A stretch of 64,000 nucleotides of DNA, from NCBI GenBank assembly GCA_032622095.1, contig CP136067.1:56895899-56959898 (forward strand), in the 5' to 3' direction. The notes beneath the pieces were generated by a model. It was not told the origin of the DNA and did not search any database. It worked only from the letters and a program-made list of their open reading frames with translations. The DNA comes from Siphonodentalium dalli. Lineage: Eukaryota > Mollusca > Scaphopoda > Gadilida > Siphonodentaliidae. A program made the position numbers and the translations under genes. This document shows positions 1 through 12,038 of this stretch, one piece after another. Position 1 is the first letter of the stretch. Each line of letters begins with the position of its first letter.

Positions 1-616
1 TTGCTAATATATATATAGGTTCATGAATGAACGAAACACACATATCTAAATGCTTTATCTACTTTGACAAATGTTGCCAATGAAATAGCAATTTTATTAT
101 TTTTATCATATCAGGAATAGACTAACAAGGAACCATATTTGTGTTCCATGCCGAAAGAAAGTCGTGGCCTTTTATATTTATGACTCCTTTAATATAAATT
201 CCACACAAGAGTATTTCAGATATTTATCGACTTGTGTTAATCGCCGGAACCGGACGATGTAACAAAATCGAACGCAATTTTGGGTTTCAAACCACCACGG
301 CGCTTTTACCGCTATAGAACCTAACTGGAACCATTAATGCGCATTGATCCGTCAGATTCAAAGGGCTACTACAAAGAACGATGGGATAAAATTGATGTCA
401 GGGAATATCATACCCAAATAACAGATTGTAACATTTTATGGAAATATTCTGCAATTTACAGTTCATTTATATAAAATTAGCAACGTTTTAGATTACTAAT
501 ATGGGCCAATAAGAAACGATTTGTATTGTTTCATGTGACATATCAATTCCATCTAAAAATACCAACATGTTTATCGACCTGAACCAGACCAACACAAGCG
601 ATCATAATTGCAGATT
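1..616. other. No gene recognised
   Basis: AT-rich non-coding sequence. I see no open frame with recognisable content and no clear repeat before the minisatellite that follows. Confidence 0.5.
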
Positions 617-751
617 TCAAACAACCATGTGACTTAAAGGAAACCGACAAAAACCACCACGTAGCTTCAAGGAAACCGACAAAAACCACCATGTGACTGC
701 AAGGAAACCGACAAAAACCACCATGGGACTTAAATGGAACCGACAAAAACC
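617..751. repeat. 32-bp minisatellite, about four units
   Basis: Tandem copies of a unit of about 32 bp containing GGAAACCGACAAAAACCACC, with variable ends (ATGTGACT, ACGTAGCT, ATGGGACT). A minus-strand frame of about 67 codons crosses it only because the repeat happens to lack stops; it is not a gene. Confidence 0.85.
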
Positions 752-997
752 AAAATAATTAACCCTTTCTATTTATTTATGAGCATATTTTTATTACCAA
801 TGTAAGACAATATGGATTAGGGCACAAGTTCTAGCCACTAAGGCTTGCCCAGCTCCGACATGCAACACAAATTCATTACGTGACAATAAATAACAACGAT
901 TAACAATGGGCCTATCCGTAACTGTGCGGTCGAAAATTTAAAGTATCTCGATGAACTATTTTTTGACAATTTGAAATGCTTTGTGGGTATATTATGT

Positions 998-2488
998 TTG
1001 TTATATGCGGATGATACCGTACTAATGACAGACGACGACAACTATGCACAGAGCGATTCAGGCATTTAGTGATTATGCGGACGCATGGGGTCTAGAAGTT
1101 AATGCATCAAAAACAAAAGTTGTGATTTTCTGTAAAAGATTACCTAAGATTGTACCGACATTTATATTCAATGGTAAACCTTTGGAAACGGTAAAGGAAT
1201 TTGTGTATCTGGGTGTGAATTTTTTCTTTAATGGAAGATTTTGTAGATCTATTAAGAAAACGTGCAAACTTGGCACGAAGGCGATGTATGCACTGTTGAA
1301 TAAAGTAAGAAAATAAGAACTACCTGTGGATATCATGCTTCATCTTTTTGATACGATGGTAGCACCCATATTATTATATGGCAGTGAAGTTTGGGGGTTT
1401 GAACCCTGTAAATCAATCGAAAGTGTACATCTCAAATTCTGCAAGATAATCATGGGTATGAAAGAAAGTACACCAAACTATATGGTATACGGAGAATTAG
1501 GTCGCCATCCTTTAATAATTGAAATAAAATGTAGAATCTTAACGTATTGGTCGAAATTAATGTCGAATGAGGGCTCGATTATCGCCAAAAATATGTGTAC
1601 ATTAATACTGACCGTTTATCGAAATCAGCCTAGCAGTGGAGACCTCAAATGGCTCCGGTTTATAGAGCAGACATTCCAAGATACTGGAAAGAACTCCATG
1701 TTCACGAGCAGAAGGGATCTAATACACTCGGATGTAAAACGAATAAAGGTCACACTTATTGATCAGTTTAACCAGAAATGGTTGGGAAATGTAGCTACAT
1801 CATCAAGGGGTGGTTTCTATGGTGGTATTTCTGTACGTCCGGAGATAAGAAGATATCTAACTGAACTTCCATGGTATTTAGCCGAATGCATTGTTAAAAT
1901 TAGGACATCAAATCATCGATTACCAATTGAAAGTGGACGGTGGAAAAAATCAAAACGGAATGACAGTGTTTGTACATTATGTAATGACGGAATAGGAGAT
2001 GAATACCACTTTGTAATTACATGTTCACACCTTAATGATATCCGAATCAAATATATCCCGGAATATTACTGGAAATATCACAGCGAAGAAAAGTTTTATA
2101 GACTTCTGTCGATTGAAAACATTAGTATATTGCGGAGATTGGCATTATATCTTAAGTGTGCATTTAAGGAACTGCCCAAACTCTGAGACACTGAAGACCC
2201 CACCCGCCTGGGCAAAAACTCCCCATTTCAAAACACATCCCATTTGTTGAGACCGGGGGTAAATATAACTGCTGTTCCCCCTGCATTATTCGATGTGGGT
2301 TACAAAACGGGAATGGGCGTGCCTTCACCCAGCGGGATTAAGATATATAAATATTATATGGTATTATGACTGTGGCATGAGTATAAGATTATAGCCAATA
2401 TATAGTTTCCTGCTATTGTACATATATGTATATATATTTGCATGTTCTGTGTTCAATCATAGCTTTGCAATAAACTGATAAACTGATC
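998..2488 (+). mobile_element. 3' part of a non-LTR retrotransposon (LINE), 5' truncated
   Basis: A reverse-transcriptase YADD motif is encoded at 1,004-1,015, followed by TVLMTD. After a frameshift near 1,036-1,044 the typical post-catalytic RT sequence continues (WGLEVNASKTKVVIF, then VYLGVNF). The thumb/C-terminal region runs to 2,186. The 3' UTR ends in CAATAAACTGATAAACTGAT, a short tandem AAACTGAT tail typical of LINEs that lack a poly(A) tail. At least one frameshift and a stop between 1,316 and 1,326 show it is dead. The LINE clade cannot be fixed without alignment. Confidence 0.85.
1326..2186 (+). pseudogene. LINE reverse transcriptase C-terminal region (286 codons)
   Basis: This frame continues the RT started in another frame at 1,044-1,316. 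It begins with LHLFDTMVAPILLYGSEVWG, the conserved thumb segment of LINE RTs. A C-terminal Cys/His motif (CTLCNDGIGDEYHFVITC, roughly residues 217-234) matches the zinc-knuckle-like tail (CxxC...HxxxxC) of many invertebrate LINEs. It has no start of its own: the GTG at the left edge is only the frame limit. In the parent element it would be part of one ORF2 polyprotein that copies the RNA at the target site. Here it is a fragment. Confidence 0.8.
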
Positions 2489-2489
2489 G

Positions 2490-2640
2490 TAAGTACCGCC
2501 CCATTTTCAATTATAGCCAATGAGCTGATATCTTAATCGTCGATGCGACATGTGTCTGTCTATCGATATGGAATACACCATAATAAGCGACTCCATAACA
2601 ATCATTACAAGAAAACCATAGTCAGAAATGGTAACGCCAC
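2490..2640 (+). repeat. Terminal fragment of a dispersed DNA-transposon family
   Basis: The segment with CCGCCCC, then TCAATTATAGCCAATGAGC, then a CGACATGTGTCTGTC-like stretch is closely matched at 34,886-34,990. There it forms the left end of a TIR-bounded element. This copy directly abuts the LINE tail. Confidence 0.7.
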
Positions 2641-2700
2641 CAAGATCATATTATTAGCCATAAATATAAATTATGATATAATTATAATATAAAATATTAT

Positions 2701-2736
2701 TCATTAGTTAGCGCTAATATAGGCGCTAACTAATGA
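2701..2736. repeat. Perfect 14-bp hairpin
   Basis: TCATTAGTTAGCGC at 2,701-2,714 pairs exactly with GCGCTAACTAATGA at 2,723-2,736 across an 8-nt loop. No coding context. Confidence 0.9.
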
Positions 2737-3324
2737 CTTGTTAAATACCATCTAATAAATATTCATCTTATTCACAACTTTAAGGAGTCCTTCTGGCACA
2801 CGAGAATATTTATCGCCGTTTGATTTGCACCAAGTGAACTCGGCGCATATATAATTGATAGAACTGACCTTTATTATGATGATCGTGTCGTTATTTGTTT
2901 AAGATACGTATCAATTGACTTATACGCACCCGTTCCCTATTAAAATCTATATATATCGCCCATTTTAGAGGATCTCCGCGAATTCGGGGACATCCGCAAA
3001 GTGATCTCCACAAATCGGGACCTACTGCAAATCGTCGCACCCAATGCAATTTGTAAACAAATACGATTGACATGCGTTTTAACGAGGTGAGCTTTAATTA
3101 AACGAAAGAAGCATTCTACATAAACTATTTGTCATGGACTCAGCCAGTGTGCCATATATATGTGTCAACTAAGGTCGCTTTGCGTGGTAAAAGTGAAAAG
3201 TGAAAGTGGAAAATCCTATTGAAAATGAAAGTAGCCTACAATTTTGGGAAATTCCGCGGCAGATTGCAGTGAATCTATACTATTGGAAGTGAATGTACAA
3301 TTCCTGGAATTCTATCAGATATCC
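2737..3324. other. No gene recognised
   Basis: Short random frames only. A purine-rich stretch (GTGAAAAGTGAAAGTGG) lies near 3,190. Confidence 0.5.
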
Positions 3325-3392
3325 CGACTCTGCTCGTTTTCGTGATCATAGGTTATATAGGCCCTATATGACCACGAAAACGAGTCGAGTCG
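3325..3392. repeat. Hairpin with arms of about 28 bp
   Basis: CGACTCTGCTCGTTTTCGTG and its near-perfect reverse complement CACGAAAACGAGTCGAGTCG flank a short centre (TCATAGG...CCTATATGA). Confidence 0.85.
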
Positions 3393-3529
3393 CGATACAT
3401 CCATCGGTACAAACACATTGTGTATACGATACAATTTTGACTTGATGACCAGAAAATAAAAGATGGTGGTTAATCCAAGTCTCCAACAGAACAGACATGC
3501 GCGCTCCAATTAAAATTACCCATAATTCA

Positions 3530-3730
3530 CTTCACTACACAGGGGTTCCCAAAGGGTTATACATTATTTTCAGGCTATCAGAGTATTTATATTTTCAACA
3601 ACATATTATTACACAGGTGACTTTAAGTTTACAATTTCAGCCTGTCCTGACCCTATGGATACGATTTATGATATTTTCAAAAACGTATTATACACCGGTG
3701 CCGTTAACTTTACAATTTCAGCATATACGT
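3530..3730. repeat. 80-bp tandem duplication, about 2.5 copies
   Basis: ATTTTCAA...ATTATTACACAGGTG...TTTACAATTTCAGC recurs with a spacing of about 80 bp (copies near 3,590 and 3,670). Confidence 0.65.
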
Positions 3731-3965
3731 GATTCTATTGGTACGATTGAGTAAGGTACAAACAAAAAATATCCAAGAATATATTCCCTCCATTCGACCA
3801 TGAGTCTATACAGATCTGTACACTAGTGTCCACCACTTCGTGGCGGGAATAATCAGTAGGGAGTTTACAAACACGAGAGCAAAACAGTAGTCCCGATCGA
3901 TGATGTGTTATGAAGATATTAGTGCAGCGACCAAACTGAAAAAGAGCTCTATTTTTCGAGATACC

Positions 3966-4651
3966 CCCTACCCACGGTAGAACAAGTTGAAACCAACTTT
4001 TTTTGAAGGAGAAACGTATACTGTTGACGAAATTCATAGTGAAAAATAACGGAATTGGTTGTGGCTATTGTCAAATCGACGATCAACGATACCCACCAGT
4101 CACTTTTTCCAGAAATTAACGATTTTGGTGAAGCGAGCCATGTGGCTATGTCCTAACCTATTTGACAATAATGTTGGGGTTAACATTACTATATCATGCC
4201 ATACCTCTACTTGATATGAAAAAAAGTGTTGGTTAATTTAGATTGTCCTGCCATTTAGAGCCGAAACATTTGTTTTGCTGAAAAATCGCTCTTTTTCACA
4301 AAAAATATTATTTTCAAACATTATCATTCAAATGGGTATTGCTATAATGCCAAAATATTTAATTCATATGGTGTAGCTAGCAGTTATCATACAAGCATAT
4401 GTAGAAAGAAGTTAACAGAAATTTGGAACGGTTTGCGAAATAATGGCTTTTAGTTACCCCTCCCCCAAAGACGATTTTGGTGGAAAAATTACATATTTTT
4501 GTTAAGAACTTTACCAAATATCCCAATTGATCATAATGGGACCCAACATAACTCGTTTGCTGAAAATTGAGCCCGGGGACATTGCTTAAGTGATTAAAGA
4601 CGTGTTCGGGCTTCCAACCCCCAAATTACAACAATAGCACATTTTATTTAC
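3966..4651. repeat. Left arm of a 4.5-kb inverted repeat
   Basis: Matched in reverse complement by 7,850-8,505. Landmarks are CCCACGGTAGAACAAGTTGA here versus TCAACTTGTTCTACCGTGGG at 8,481-8,500, and GAAAAATCGCTCTTTTTCAC here versus GTGAAAAAGAGCGATTTTTC there. Small indels and substitutions show the arms are old. Confidence 0.9.
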
Positions 4652-4689
4652 TATTACCGCAGTAAGTATCGCATATCACAAATACTCAA

Positions 4690-5030
4690 TTCGCTCTTAA
4701 GATTGAAATGCAGTAGTTTGAAATATGACCTATTGGGTAATCACAATAAAGCGTCCCCTCTCTGTCATTGTGGCAAAATAGAAATAGCACATCATTACTT
4801 GTTGGAATGTCATGAATACATGCTCCTAGGACTGAACTTCTATACGCCATACCGAATGTTATTTTATCAGAAATACTCTATTATTTGGAGCACAGGAACT
4901 CAGTCATCGTCAAAATATTAAAATATTTGACGCTGTTCAAACATTTATCTCGAAAACAAAGCGATTTCCATAACGCTGTCATTTGTGGAAACTTCGTGAA
5001 ACGCATTGAAACCCTGCTGAGCGCGAAAAT
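4690..5030 (+). mobile_element. LINE C-terminal fragment
   Basis: The frame around 4,703-4,921 encodes CSSLKYDLLG...SPLCHCGKIEIAHHYLLEC. This is the CxC...HHYLLxC C-terminal motif of LINE ORF2. A second frame continues to about 5,030. It is a short relic inside the inverted-repeat structure. Confidence 0.75.
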
Positions 5031-5219
5031 TAGCCCACCAGATCGTCTGTCATCTCACGGCGACGGACGCACCAATGACATAAACAACAGTATTTGTATA
5101 TCATTGTATCTAATCAGCTCCAACGAAATTATATATTTATCATTGTATCCAATCAGCTCCAACTGGATTACATCCTCACTTTTCCCATGCAGTCTCTCTC
5201 TCATATGCATTATTTACCT

Positions 5220-7290
5220 CCTGAGAGAACTACCCTATGTCCACAGCCTCAGTTAAAACCGACAGCATATCCATCGAGTTCGTGGTGTTTTCATGTATTA
5301 AAATAGCGTATGTGTCACATAAACAGTTAAAATTCCATTTTTGTTATTTGCCAGCCGCTTTTTGTAAAGTGTCACATACTGTCGGAAACCAATACAGTCT
5401 TATATATCGCATAGTGTCGGATAGAATAGCCATTCGACCACAATAAATATGTTGCATAATCCCTTCAGTGCACAATGTGTTCAAGACCTCAAATAGGGTA
5501 TGTTATATAAAACAGTGAATATTTGCTAACCGCTTGATGTGAATATGCACACTGTGCAGACTTTCGGGAACCAACACATGTGTATATCCTGATAAAAATT
5601 AACCTGTGTTCAAACCATCGGTTAATATTGAGAACATATCATTTCATCATGTGGCGTCTTCAAGACTTCAAATAAAGTAGGGAGTCCTCAAAATTGTGCC
5701 TTTCTTATTTTCCAGCCACTTTTCTTTAAGTGCTCATGCATTCTGAACCCATTCCTATAAATTACATACGTCATTATACAACTCTCAATTGTCCATACAT
5801 TCAGTCAGTGAGGATATCGTTCCAGTTCGCGGTGTGTTCTGGTCTTCAAATTGGGTAGGGGGTAATACACACTGAAAAATCACATTATGTATTGTCCAGT
5901 CGCTTTTTGTAAAGTCTCCTTGAATGTCGGGTACCAACCCATCTACAACAATTTTGTATTTCCTGCTAGAATAGCCATTTGTCCAGATCGTCGTTTGACA
6001 TTGAGAGCACATTCATTTAGTTCGTGATGGGTTCAATGGTTTCGGGGTCCCTTAAAATTCGCCTTTATCGTTTGCCCTCTGCTTTGTGTAAGGTGCCGCG
6101 GTGTTTACGCGAACGGTTGGTTCGCGAGAGCATTGCATCTTTTCTAACAGCCATTCGGCCACAATCTCGGGTGATATTCATAGCATATGCCTTCAGCTGG
6201 TGGTGTGATTAAGACTTCAAATAGGGATTGGAGTCTCATAAGACAGTGGAAATAGTCATTTTCGTTTGCCGGCCGCTTGTTGTAAAGTGCCAGAGTCTTT
6301 CGGGAACCATCTCATTCATTACAGATTCGTATTTGCCGATAATATTACCATTTGTCCACGCCGTTAGTTAACACTGAGAGCATATTATTTGTTTAAGACT
6401 TCAAGTGGGATAGTGGGGTCCTAAAAACGTAAAAACATTCGCCTTTCGTATTTGCCAGCAGCTTTTTGTAAAGTGCCTCAGGATCTCGGGGGAACCAAAC
6501 AACCCATATCAATTGATAATTCCGTGATAGTGCTACCTGTCGTTCACACACTCAGTTAAAGTATGAGAGCATATAACTTCAGCCCATTCTGTGTTCAAGA
6601 TATTAAATGGGTTAAGGACTACCTTTCGTTCACCGTCAGTTAATAAGAGAATATATATTCGGCGCATGTTGTGTTCAAGAGTTTAAATGGGTTTATAAAG
6701 GGGTCCCACCAAACAAAATATATTCGCCTTTGGCGTTTGTCATCCGATTTTTGTAAAGTTCCAAAGGCTTCGGGAACCAAACCATCCATAAACATTGTGT
6801 ATGTCCTGATATTTCTATCATTTGCTCACATCCTCAGTCAATATTTAGAGCAAACCTTTCAGTTCGTGGTTTGTTCAACTTAAACACTTCAAGTCTTCAA
6901 TTGTGCAGGGGGAGTCCCCAAAAGCATACGTCTGTCTTATTTATCAACCACTTTTTGTAAAGCACAAGCCGCCCATACAAATTGTGTACTCTCTGATAGC
7001 ACCACCTTCCAGTCACACTCTCTGTTAATATAGAGAGCATACAGCTGCAGTTCGTATTGTGTTCAAGACTTGAAATCGGGTGGAGTAATCTCGAAAAATA
7101 GAAAATTCGCCTTTCATATTCGCCACGCAGCCGCGTTTTGTAAAGCGCTACACTATTTCGGGAGCCAACCCATCCATAAACATTGTGTATTTCCTTATAT
7201 AACTATCCTGTGTACACACCCTCAGTTAATAATGAGATCACATTCTGTTAGATCGTGTATTCAAGACTTCTAATAGTGTAGGTACCTCGA
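5220..7290. repeat. Diverged satellite array, about 185-bp unit, about ten copies
   Basis: A core (TTGCCAGCCGCTTTTTGTAA and variants) recurs near 5,349, 5,522, 5,711, 5,895, 6,073, 6,267, 6,452, 6,737, 6,942 and 7,117. Spacings are 173-205 bp except one gap of 285. Each unit also has GTGTTCAAGACTTCAAAT, a CGGGAACCAACC segment and a CCTCAGTTAATATTGAGAG segment. Copies differ strongly, so the array is old. Small frames inside are not genes. Confidence 0.85.
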
Positions 7291-7519
7291 AGCATAGAAC
7301 ATATTTGAACTAACGTTTGCCACCTTGGTCAGACTAGTTTGAGATATAAAATACAATATCCATTGTTTCTATATTTTGGTCGATTTAGAGGGACTATAAC
7401 AATCACTATGGCAGCAACAATGATTTTGTTCTGTATATGTTAGTCTATATTATGTGTCGTTAAGAACATATACTTTAGTTCTACAAAGTCGCTATATATT
7501 AATATACAATTACATGCAT

Positions 7520-8505
7520 GTTATAAATAACATGTGTTGTTGTAACTGGGGGGTTTGGAAGCATGAGGATATCTTTAACCACGCTCGCGGTGTCTACGGA
7601 TCGGGTTTTCTTGTCGTTATCATAAATATGTATTTTTTGTACCAAAAACGCGTTCGGGGGAGCGGTACCTAAATCCAATATCTGGCAAACCATTCACAAT
7701 TTCTGTCAAATAATTTCTACTTGTGATGTCCATATCACTACTGAGCCGCATGCATTATATCGGTGGTCCTGTGTTGTTTATAACAACTATTTTTGTACTA
7801 TAAAAATCGATGTTAATGCATGCAGAATTACATCTAAGACTTATCAATAAAATATGTTGTTGTTGTAATTGGGGGTCTGGAAGCCTGAACACATCTGTAA
7901 TCAATTAAACGGTATATGTGGACAAAACTTTCAGTACAAGATTCATATAGGGTCCCATTAAGATCAATTAGAAAATGTTTGTAAAGTCGTTATTACAAAT
8001 ATGTATTTTGTAGGGGTAGTTAAAATCCAGTATCTCGCAAACCATTCAGAATTTCTGTTAACTTCTTTCTTCATATGGTGTTCAGATAACTACTACACCA
8101 TATGGATTAAATATTTCGGCATTATTGCAATATCCGTTTGAATGATAATGTTTGAAAAATAATATTTTTGTGAAAAAGAGCGATTTTTCAGCAAAATATA
8201 AATGTTTCGGCTCCATATAGCAGGAAAATCTAAATTAACCAACACTTTTTGCATATCAGCTAGAGACATTGTACGATGTAGTAATGTTAACACCAACAAT
8301 GTGGTCAATTAATTTAGGACATAGCCGCAGGGCTCGCTTAACCAAAATCGTTGATTTCTGGAAAAAAGTGAATGGTGGGTATCGTTCATCGTCGATTTGA
8401 CAATAGCCACCACCAATTCCATTATTTTTCAATATCATTTTCGTCAACAGTTTATATTTCTCCTTTAAAAAAAATTTGTTTCAACTTGTTCTACCGTGGG
8501 TATGG
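7520..8505. repeat. Right inverted arm (7,850-8,505) preceded by a direct duplicate (7,520-7,730)
   Basis: 7,520-7,730 and 7,855-8,090 are diverged direct copies sharing TTGTTGTAA(C/T)TGGGGG, AAATATGTATTTT and CAAACCATTCA(C/G)AATTTCTGT. The second copy continues into the reverse complement of 3,966-4,651. Confidence 0.85.
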
Positions 8506-8689
8506 GCACCTGACCACTTTTGGCGTTTGGCCGCTGCACTATATATGCAGATGCCGAAATACAGTGCTTGCAATTGCAGATGCAAAAAGAACTAAAGAAC
8601 GAGGGCGCTGCTTTCGGTTTCAGACAATGGAACGGCTGTCTTAAAAATTGTTGGCGAATCGAGACGTAAACGTGCGATTTATTACGCGG

Positions 8690-8745
8690 TTTTCTGGCCA
8701 ATCAAAGACGCCGTTTCTGACTGGAGGCGGGTGTTATATAGGTCG
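8690..8745 (+). promoter_or_regulatory. Promoter-like CCAAT / GC box / TATA cluster
   Basis: CTGGCCAATCAAAG near 8,695, GGAGGCGGGTG near 8,722 and GTTATATAGG near 8,733 have the order and spacing of an RNA polymerase II core promoter. No convincing ORF follows, so this is weak, composition-based evidence. Confidence 0.3.
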
Positions 8746-8759
8746 ATGCATGTATACAA

Positions 8760-10119
8760 TTTAAATACTCAGAACAAACCGAATCATATATTTTGTTCAA
8801 ATGTTTACAAATTTCGCACACAAGTTAGACAAAGTTTATTTTTTCAGAATATATCAAGCCTGTTATCGAACATTGTTATCCCTCATTCGAAATTACGCAG
8901 GCATAATTTTAAAGTTTAAGCAAGTCATATCGGTTTAAAGGTGTTCTACCTCTTCTATGTACCACTTTCGACAACAACAGCGACACAATTGTACACACAC
9001 AGAATTATGAAACACGTTTTGATGTACATTTAAATTATTCAAACACACTCGAGAAACAGCTGACGAAACAAATAATTCATTTAAAGTGTTTAAAGATAAA
9101 TTTTCAATCGAAACACATAGACATCACAATTGAAAAGTAATAAAGGCACAAGTTCTGACCCACTTCGTGGGGAAACAAATATTATTTTTCCCTGTTTATC
9201 TTTTCCCTGTTATAGAGATATGCCATATACTGAATCAGTATACTCACTTGATTTCATTCTACACATATTCTATTCCAGAGATTCATGCACCACAACCAGA
9301 ACTCTTTAGAGAAATGATAACAAATTGTGATAACAGAAAGCATTCAACTCACAACGGTCCAAATAGTGTTTGTGCATCGTATATATTTTCTGCTGGAACA
9401 GGAAACCAGCATAATGTTGCCGGAAGCTGTTGAAGTACACGAGGATTATATGCACTTTGCAGAGTTTAGTCTTGCCGAGATAATAATGGTGGTGGAACAT
9501 CAGAGTTTGTAGAGTATTAGGAGTGTTTGTACATTGTCCGTCAAGGATTGCCACAAAGCCAACTCAATAAAATGGTTCGATTTTTTAGGACAATATTTGT
9601 CCACTTCAGCACTCTCCCTGGTGGTCGCTTTTTAGTAGCACGTTCTCTTGACAGTGCATTTTCACTGATTATATAGGATAGAAAGCGTCTCAAAAACGCC
9701 ATCCGGTGCTACCGTCGCTTAATGATAAAGAAATACCAGTCAATATATAAACTTGAGTGTCTGATATTCACTTTATGCGACATACCACATGAATGTTGCA
9801 GGGAGGATCTGAAAGTTTTGTTGTACAGACAGGATGCCGGGTGGGTGGGCCGAAAATGATCCAAGAAAGATATACTCCGACATTGGAATAGTCTACTATT
9901 CATTTTTGAGTCCATTTATTTAGAATGAAGTGGAATGTTTGGATACTAACGTCAAGAAACAATATTGTTTGATAGACGTCACTACAATGAATAAGCTGGA
10001 ATTGTTTGACTGGAAGTGGACACAAGAAGTTAAATGGCATTGTCATAGATAAATCTGCTTTAAAATTCATAGTCTGCTCAAGGCAACGTTCTTTTACACT
10101 TATTACTTTGCATGCGCTT
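8760..10119. other. No gene recognised
   Basis: Several frames of 60-90 codons on both strands (for example near 9,167-9,554 and 9,709-9,915) lack recognisable domains. None shows an exon-like splice structure that I can support. Confidence 0.45.
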
Positions 10120-10212
10120 CAGTGTACATCATTTGAACTAAAGTACGAATTATTTACACTGAAGCGCGAATAATTTATACTGAAACACAATCATTTGCAC
10201 TAAAGCGCAAAT
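10120..10212. repeat. Short tandem repeat, about 23-bp unit, four units
   Basis: Units of the type ATTTACACTGAAGCGCGAATA recur four times with substitutions. Confidence 0.75.
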
Positions 10213-10217
10213 GCCTA

Positions 10218-10600
10218 ACACTATACCACCCCAGTCAAGTCCGAACGAGATGACGCACGTACAATCGTGCAGAATAAACCTGTAAGTACCAAAGTTCCAT
10301 TCCCCAAGTCGGTGGCTCGAGCGGAACCGACATTTTTAAAGGGGCACTGTACACTAAATCCGGCCATTTATGGGACCATCTCATTTTATATTCAACAGAA
10401 TATATGCAACATCACATGAATGCATTTGAGCCATAGATTAGTGCTACATACATACGATGCAAAGAACATGGCAATTATAATGAAAATGTGTTTATGACTC
10501 TAGTCATAAACTCATTTTATAAGTCTATTCTTCGATCACGATTGTGCAATGCAACATCTCGTTCCGACTACTGGGGGCGGTGGTACCGTCGGCGGGTGTT
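10218..10600. mobile_element. MITE-like element with imperfect terminal inverted repeats
   Basis: Sequence near 10,225-10,272 (CAAGTCCGAACGAGATGACG, then ACAATCGTG) is repeated inverted at 10,537-10,600 (CACGATTGTGCAATG, then CATCTCGTTCCGAC). The arms are about 50-55 bp and the interior about 265 bp, with no coding content. Confidence 0.65.
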
Positions 10601-11299
10601 ACCCTTTGTGTTTATGCGTACATGAATAACGAATCCGACCATAGCGTATGGGTTGATATATTGACTTCCGCCTTAGCTAGCACTTGCCCGATCGCACATG
10701 GATACAGAGACGTGTTCACTGCATGATATGACACCCTTTACCGTGGTCATATAGCTAGATGTGGTTCAGAAAAATTCCAATCGTAGGGGGTGTTGTGGTT
10801 GGAATTTATTATCAGTTGAAAGGTTTTAGGCACCATGTGAACATTTCTAATTTAATCAGGGGAGGGGGTAGTAAAAAATTTGCAGGAAGGCATGCCGTTT
10901 TTTTTTGCATCTGGCATTTTCGGGGACCCACCACCCCCAAACCTGCAAAAAAAAAAAAAATTAGTCCCAATTTTTTTACACCCACCCCCCCCCCCAAATT
11001 TCACTAAAATTTGTCTAAAATCGCATAAAACTCTACTGATATCACTCAGATGACTGGGAATGATCTCAATTAGTTCAAATAACAGTTTAACCTGTTTCAG
11101 AAGCTGTTTTAATTGAGAAAAAAATGTTTTATAAATTGCTGATCATCTGTAAACCTAGGTCATTGTGCAGAATACACAAAATTTCATACTTTCTAACTAT
11201 TTCCTGATTAGTCTGTCAACCAGCCCATTATCTAACATATTCCATACCACTTATGTTAGTCTACTGGAGCAACTTACTTCTATTATACTAAACTAGCTG
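10601..11299. other. Non-coding, with low-complexity G, A and C runs
   Basis: Contains poly-G, poly-A and poly-C runs (10,860-11,000) next to GGGGACCCACCACCCCC. A related G/C-run segment lies near 26,570-26,710. Frames through it are artefacts of low complexity. Confidence 0.55.
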
Positions 11300-11499
11300 A
11301 AATGAAGGCTCTGTCTAAGATCAAAATGTTGGCGAAGTCCCACAAAGGGGGCCACAGGTATCTCCGATGCTGAATATAGGCTCCCAAAGGGAGCCTGTTA
11401 ACAGGCTCCCTTTGGGAGCCTATATTCGGCATCGGAGATACCTGTGGCCCCCTTTGTGGGACTTCGCCAACATTTTGATCTTAGACAGAGCCTTCATTT
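11300..11499. mobile_element. 200-bp near-perfect palindrome (hairpin MITE)
   Basis: Arms of about 100 bp (AAATGAAGGCTCTGTCTAAG ... CTTAGACAGAGCCTTCATTT) meet at a loopless GTTAAC centre (11,397-11,402). The only difference I can find between the arms is one T/C pair (GATGCTGAA versus GATGCCGAA). A diverged relative of one arm lies near 34,690-34,765. Confidence 0.95.
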
Positions 11500-12035
11500 A
11501 GTGGCGGCCCATTTGTGCGCTTCAAGCACATTTGGTCATTGAACAATTTTGATATATATATATTGTTTTAATATAATTTTTTTAAAGATTGAATTCCTTG
11601 CTCAAATTAACAAAACCAATTTTATTATTTTATTTGTTTTAATTAAAATGTTTGAAAAACTAACACCATTAGAACATCCGCCAGGGTACCCCAAGTCACC
11701 AGCGCTATACCAGACTTGGGATACGTTCGGTCTTGTGAGAGATCATCTGAGTTGAAAGACATGCAAATAATTCACTGATTGGCTTGGTGCACTGATGACA
11801 GATATGTTCTACCCATTGATAGTCACATTAATGTTTGAGACAGTTGCTCGCTCTTTTTACATGCATACAATGATCTAGGCATTAGTTACATCAGGACAAG
11901 TTTACTTATATATGAAAATTAGGTCATTGTACAGGATACACACAATTCCTTAAGTTCTAACCATTTCCCGATTAGTCTGTCAACTAGCCCATTATCTAGC
12001 ATTATGCCTTAACACTTGTGTTAGTCTACTGGAGC
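11500..12035. other. No gene recognised
   Basis: AT-rich non-coding sequence. A diverged direct repeat links 11,150-11,275 and 11,920-12,040 (both have GGTCATTGTRCAG, then GATTAGTCTGTCAAC, then TAGTCTACTGGAGCAAC). Confidence 0.55.
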
Positions 12036-12038
12036 AAC

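Noticed and set aside
5220-7290. CRISPR-like array
   Set aside because: Units of about 185 bp diverge along their whole length with no short constant repeat and unique spacers. This is a eukaryotic satellite.
9167-9554. Overlapping ORFs of 60-90 codons on both strands near 9.2-9.6 kb
   Set aside because: No recognisable domain, no splice support, and no codon pattern distinct from the background.
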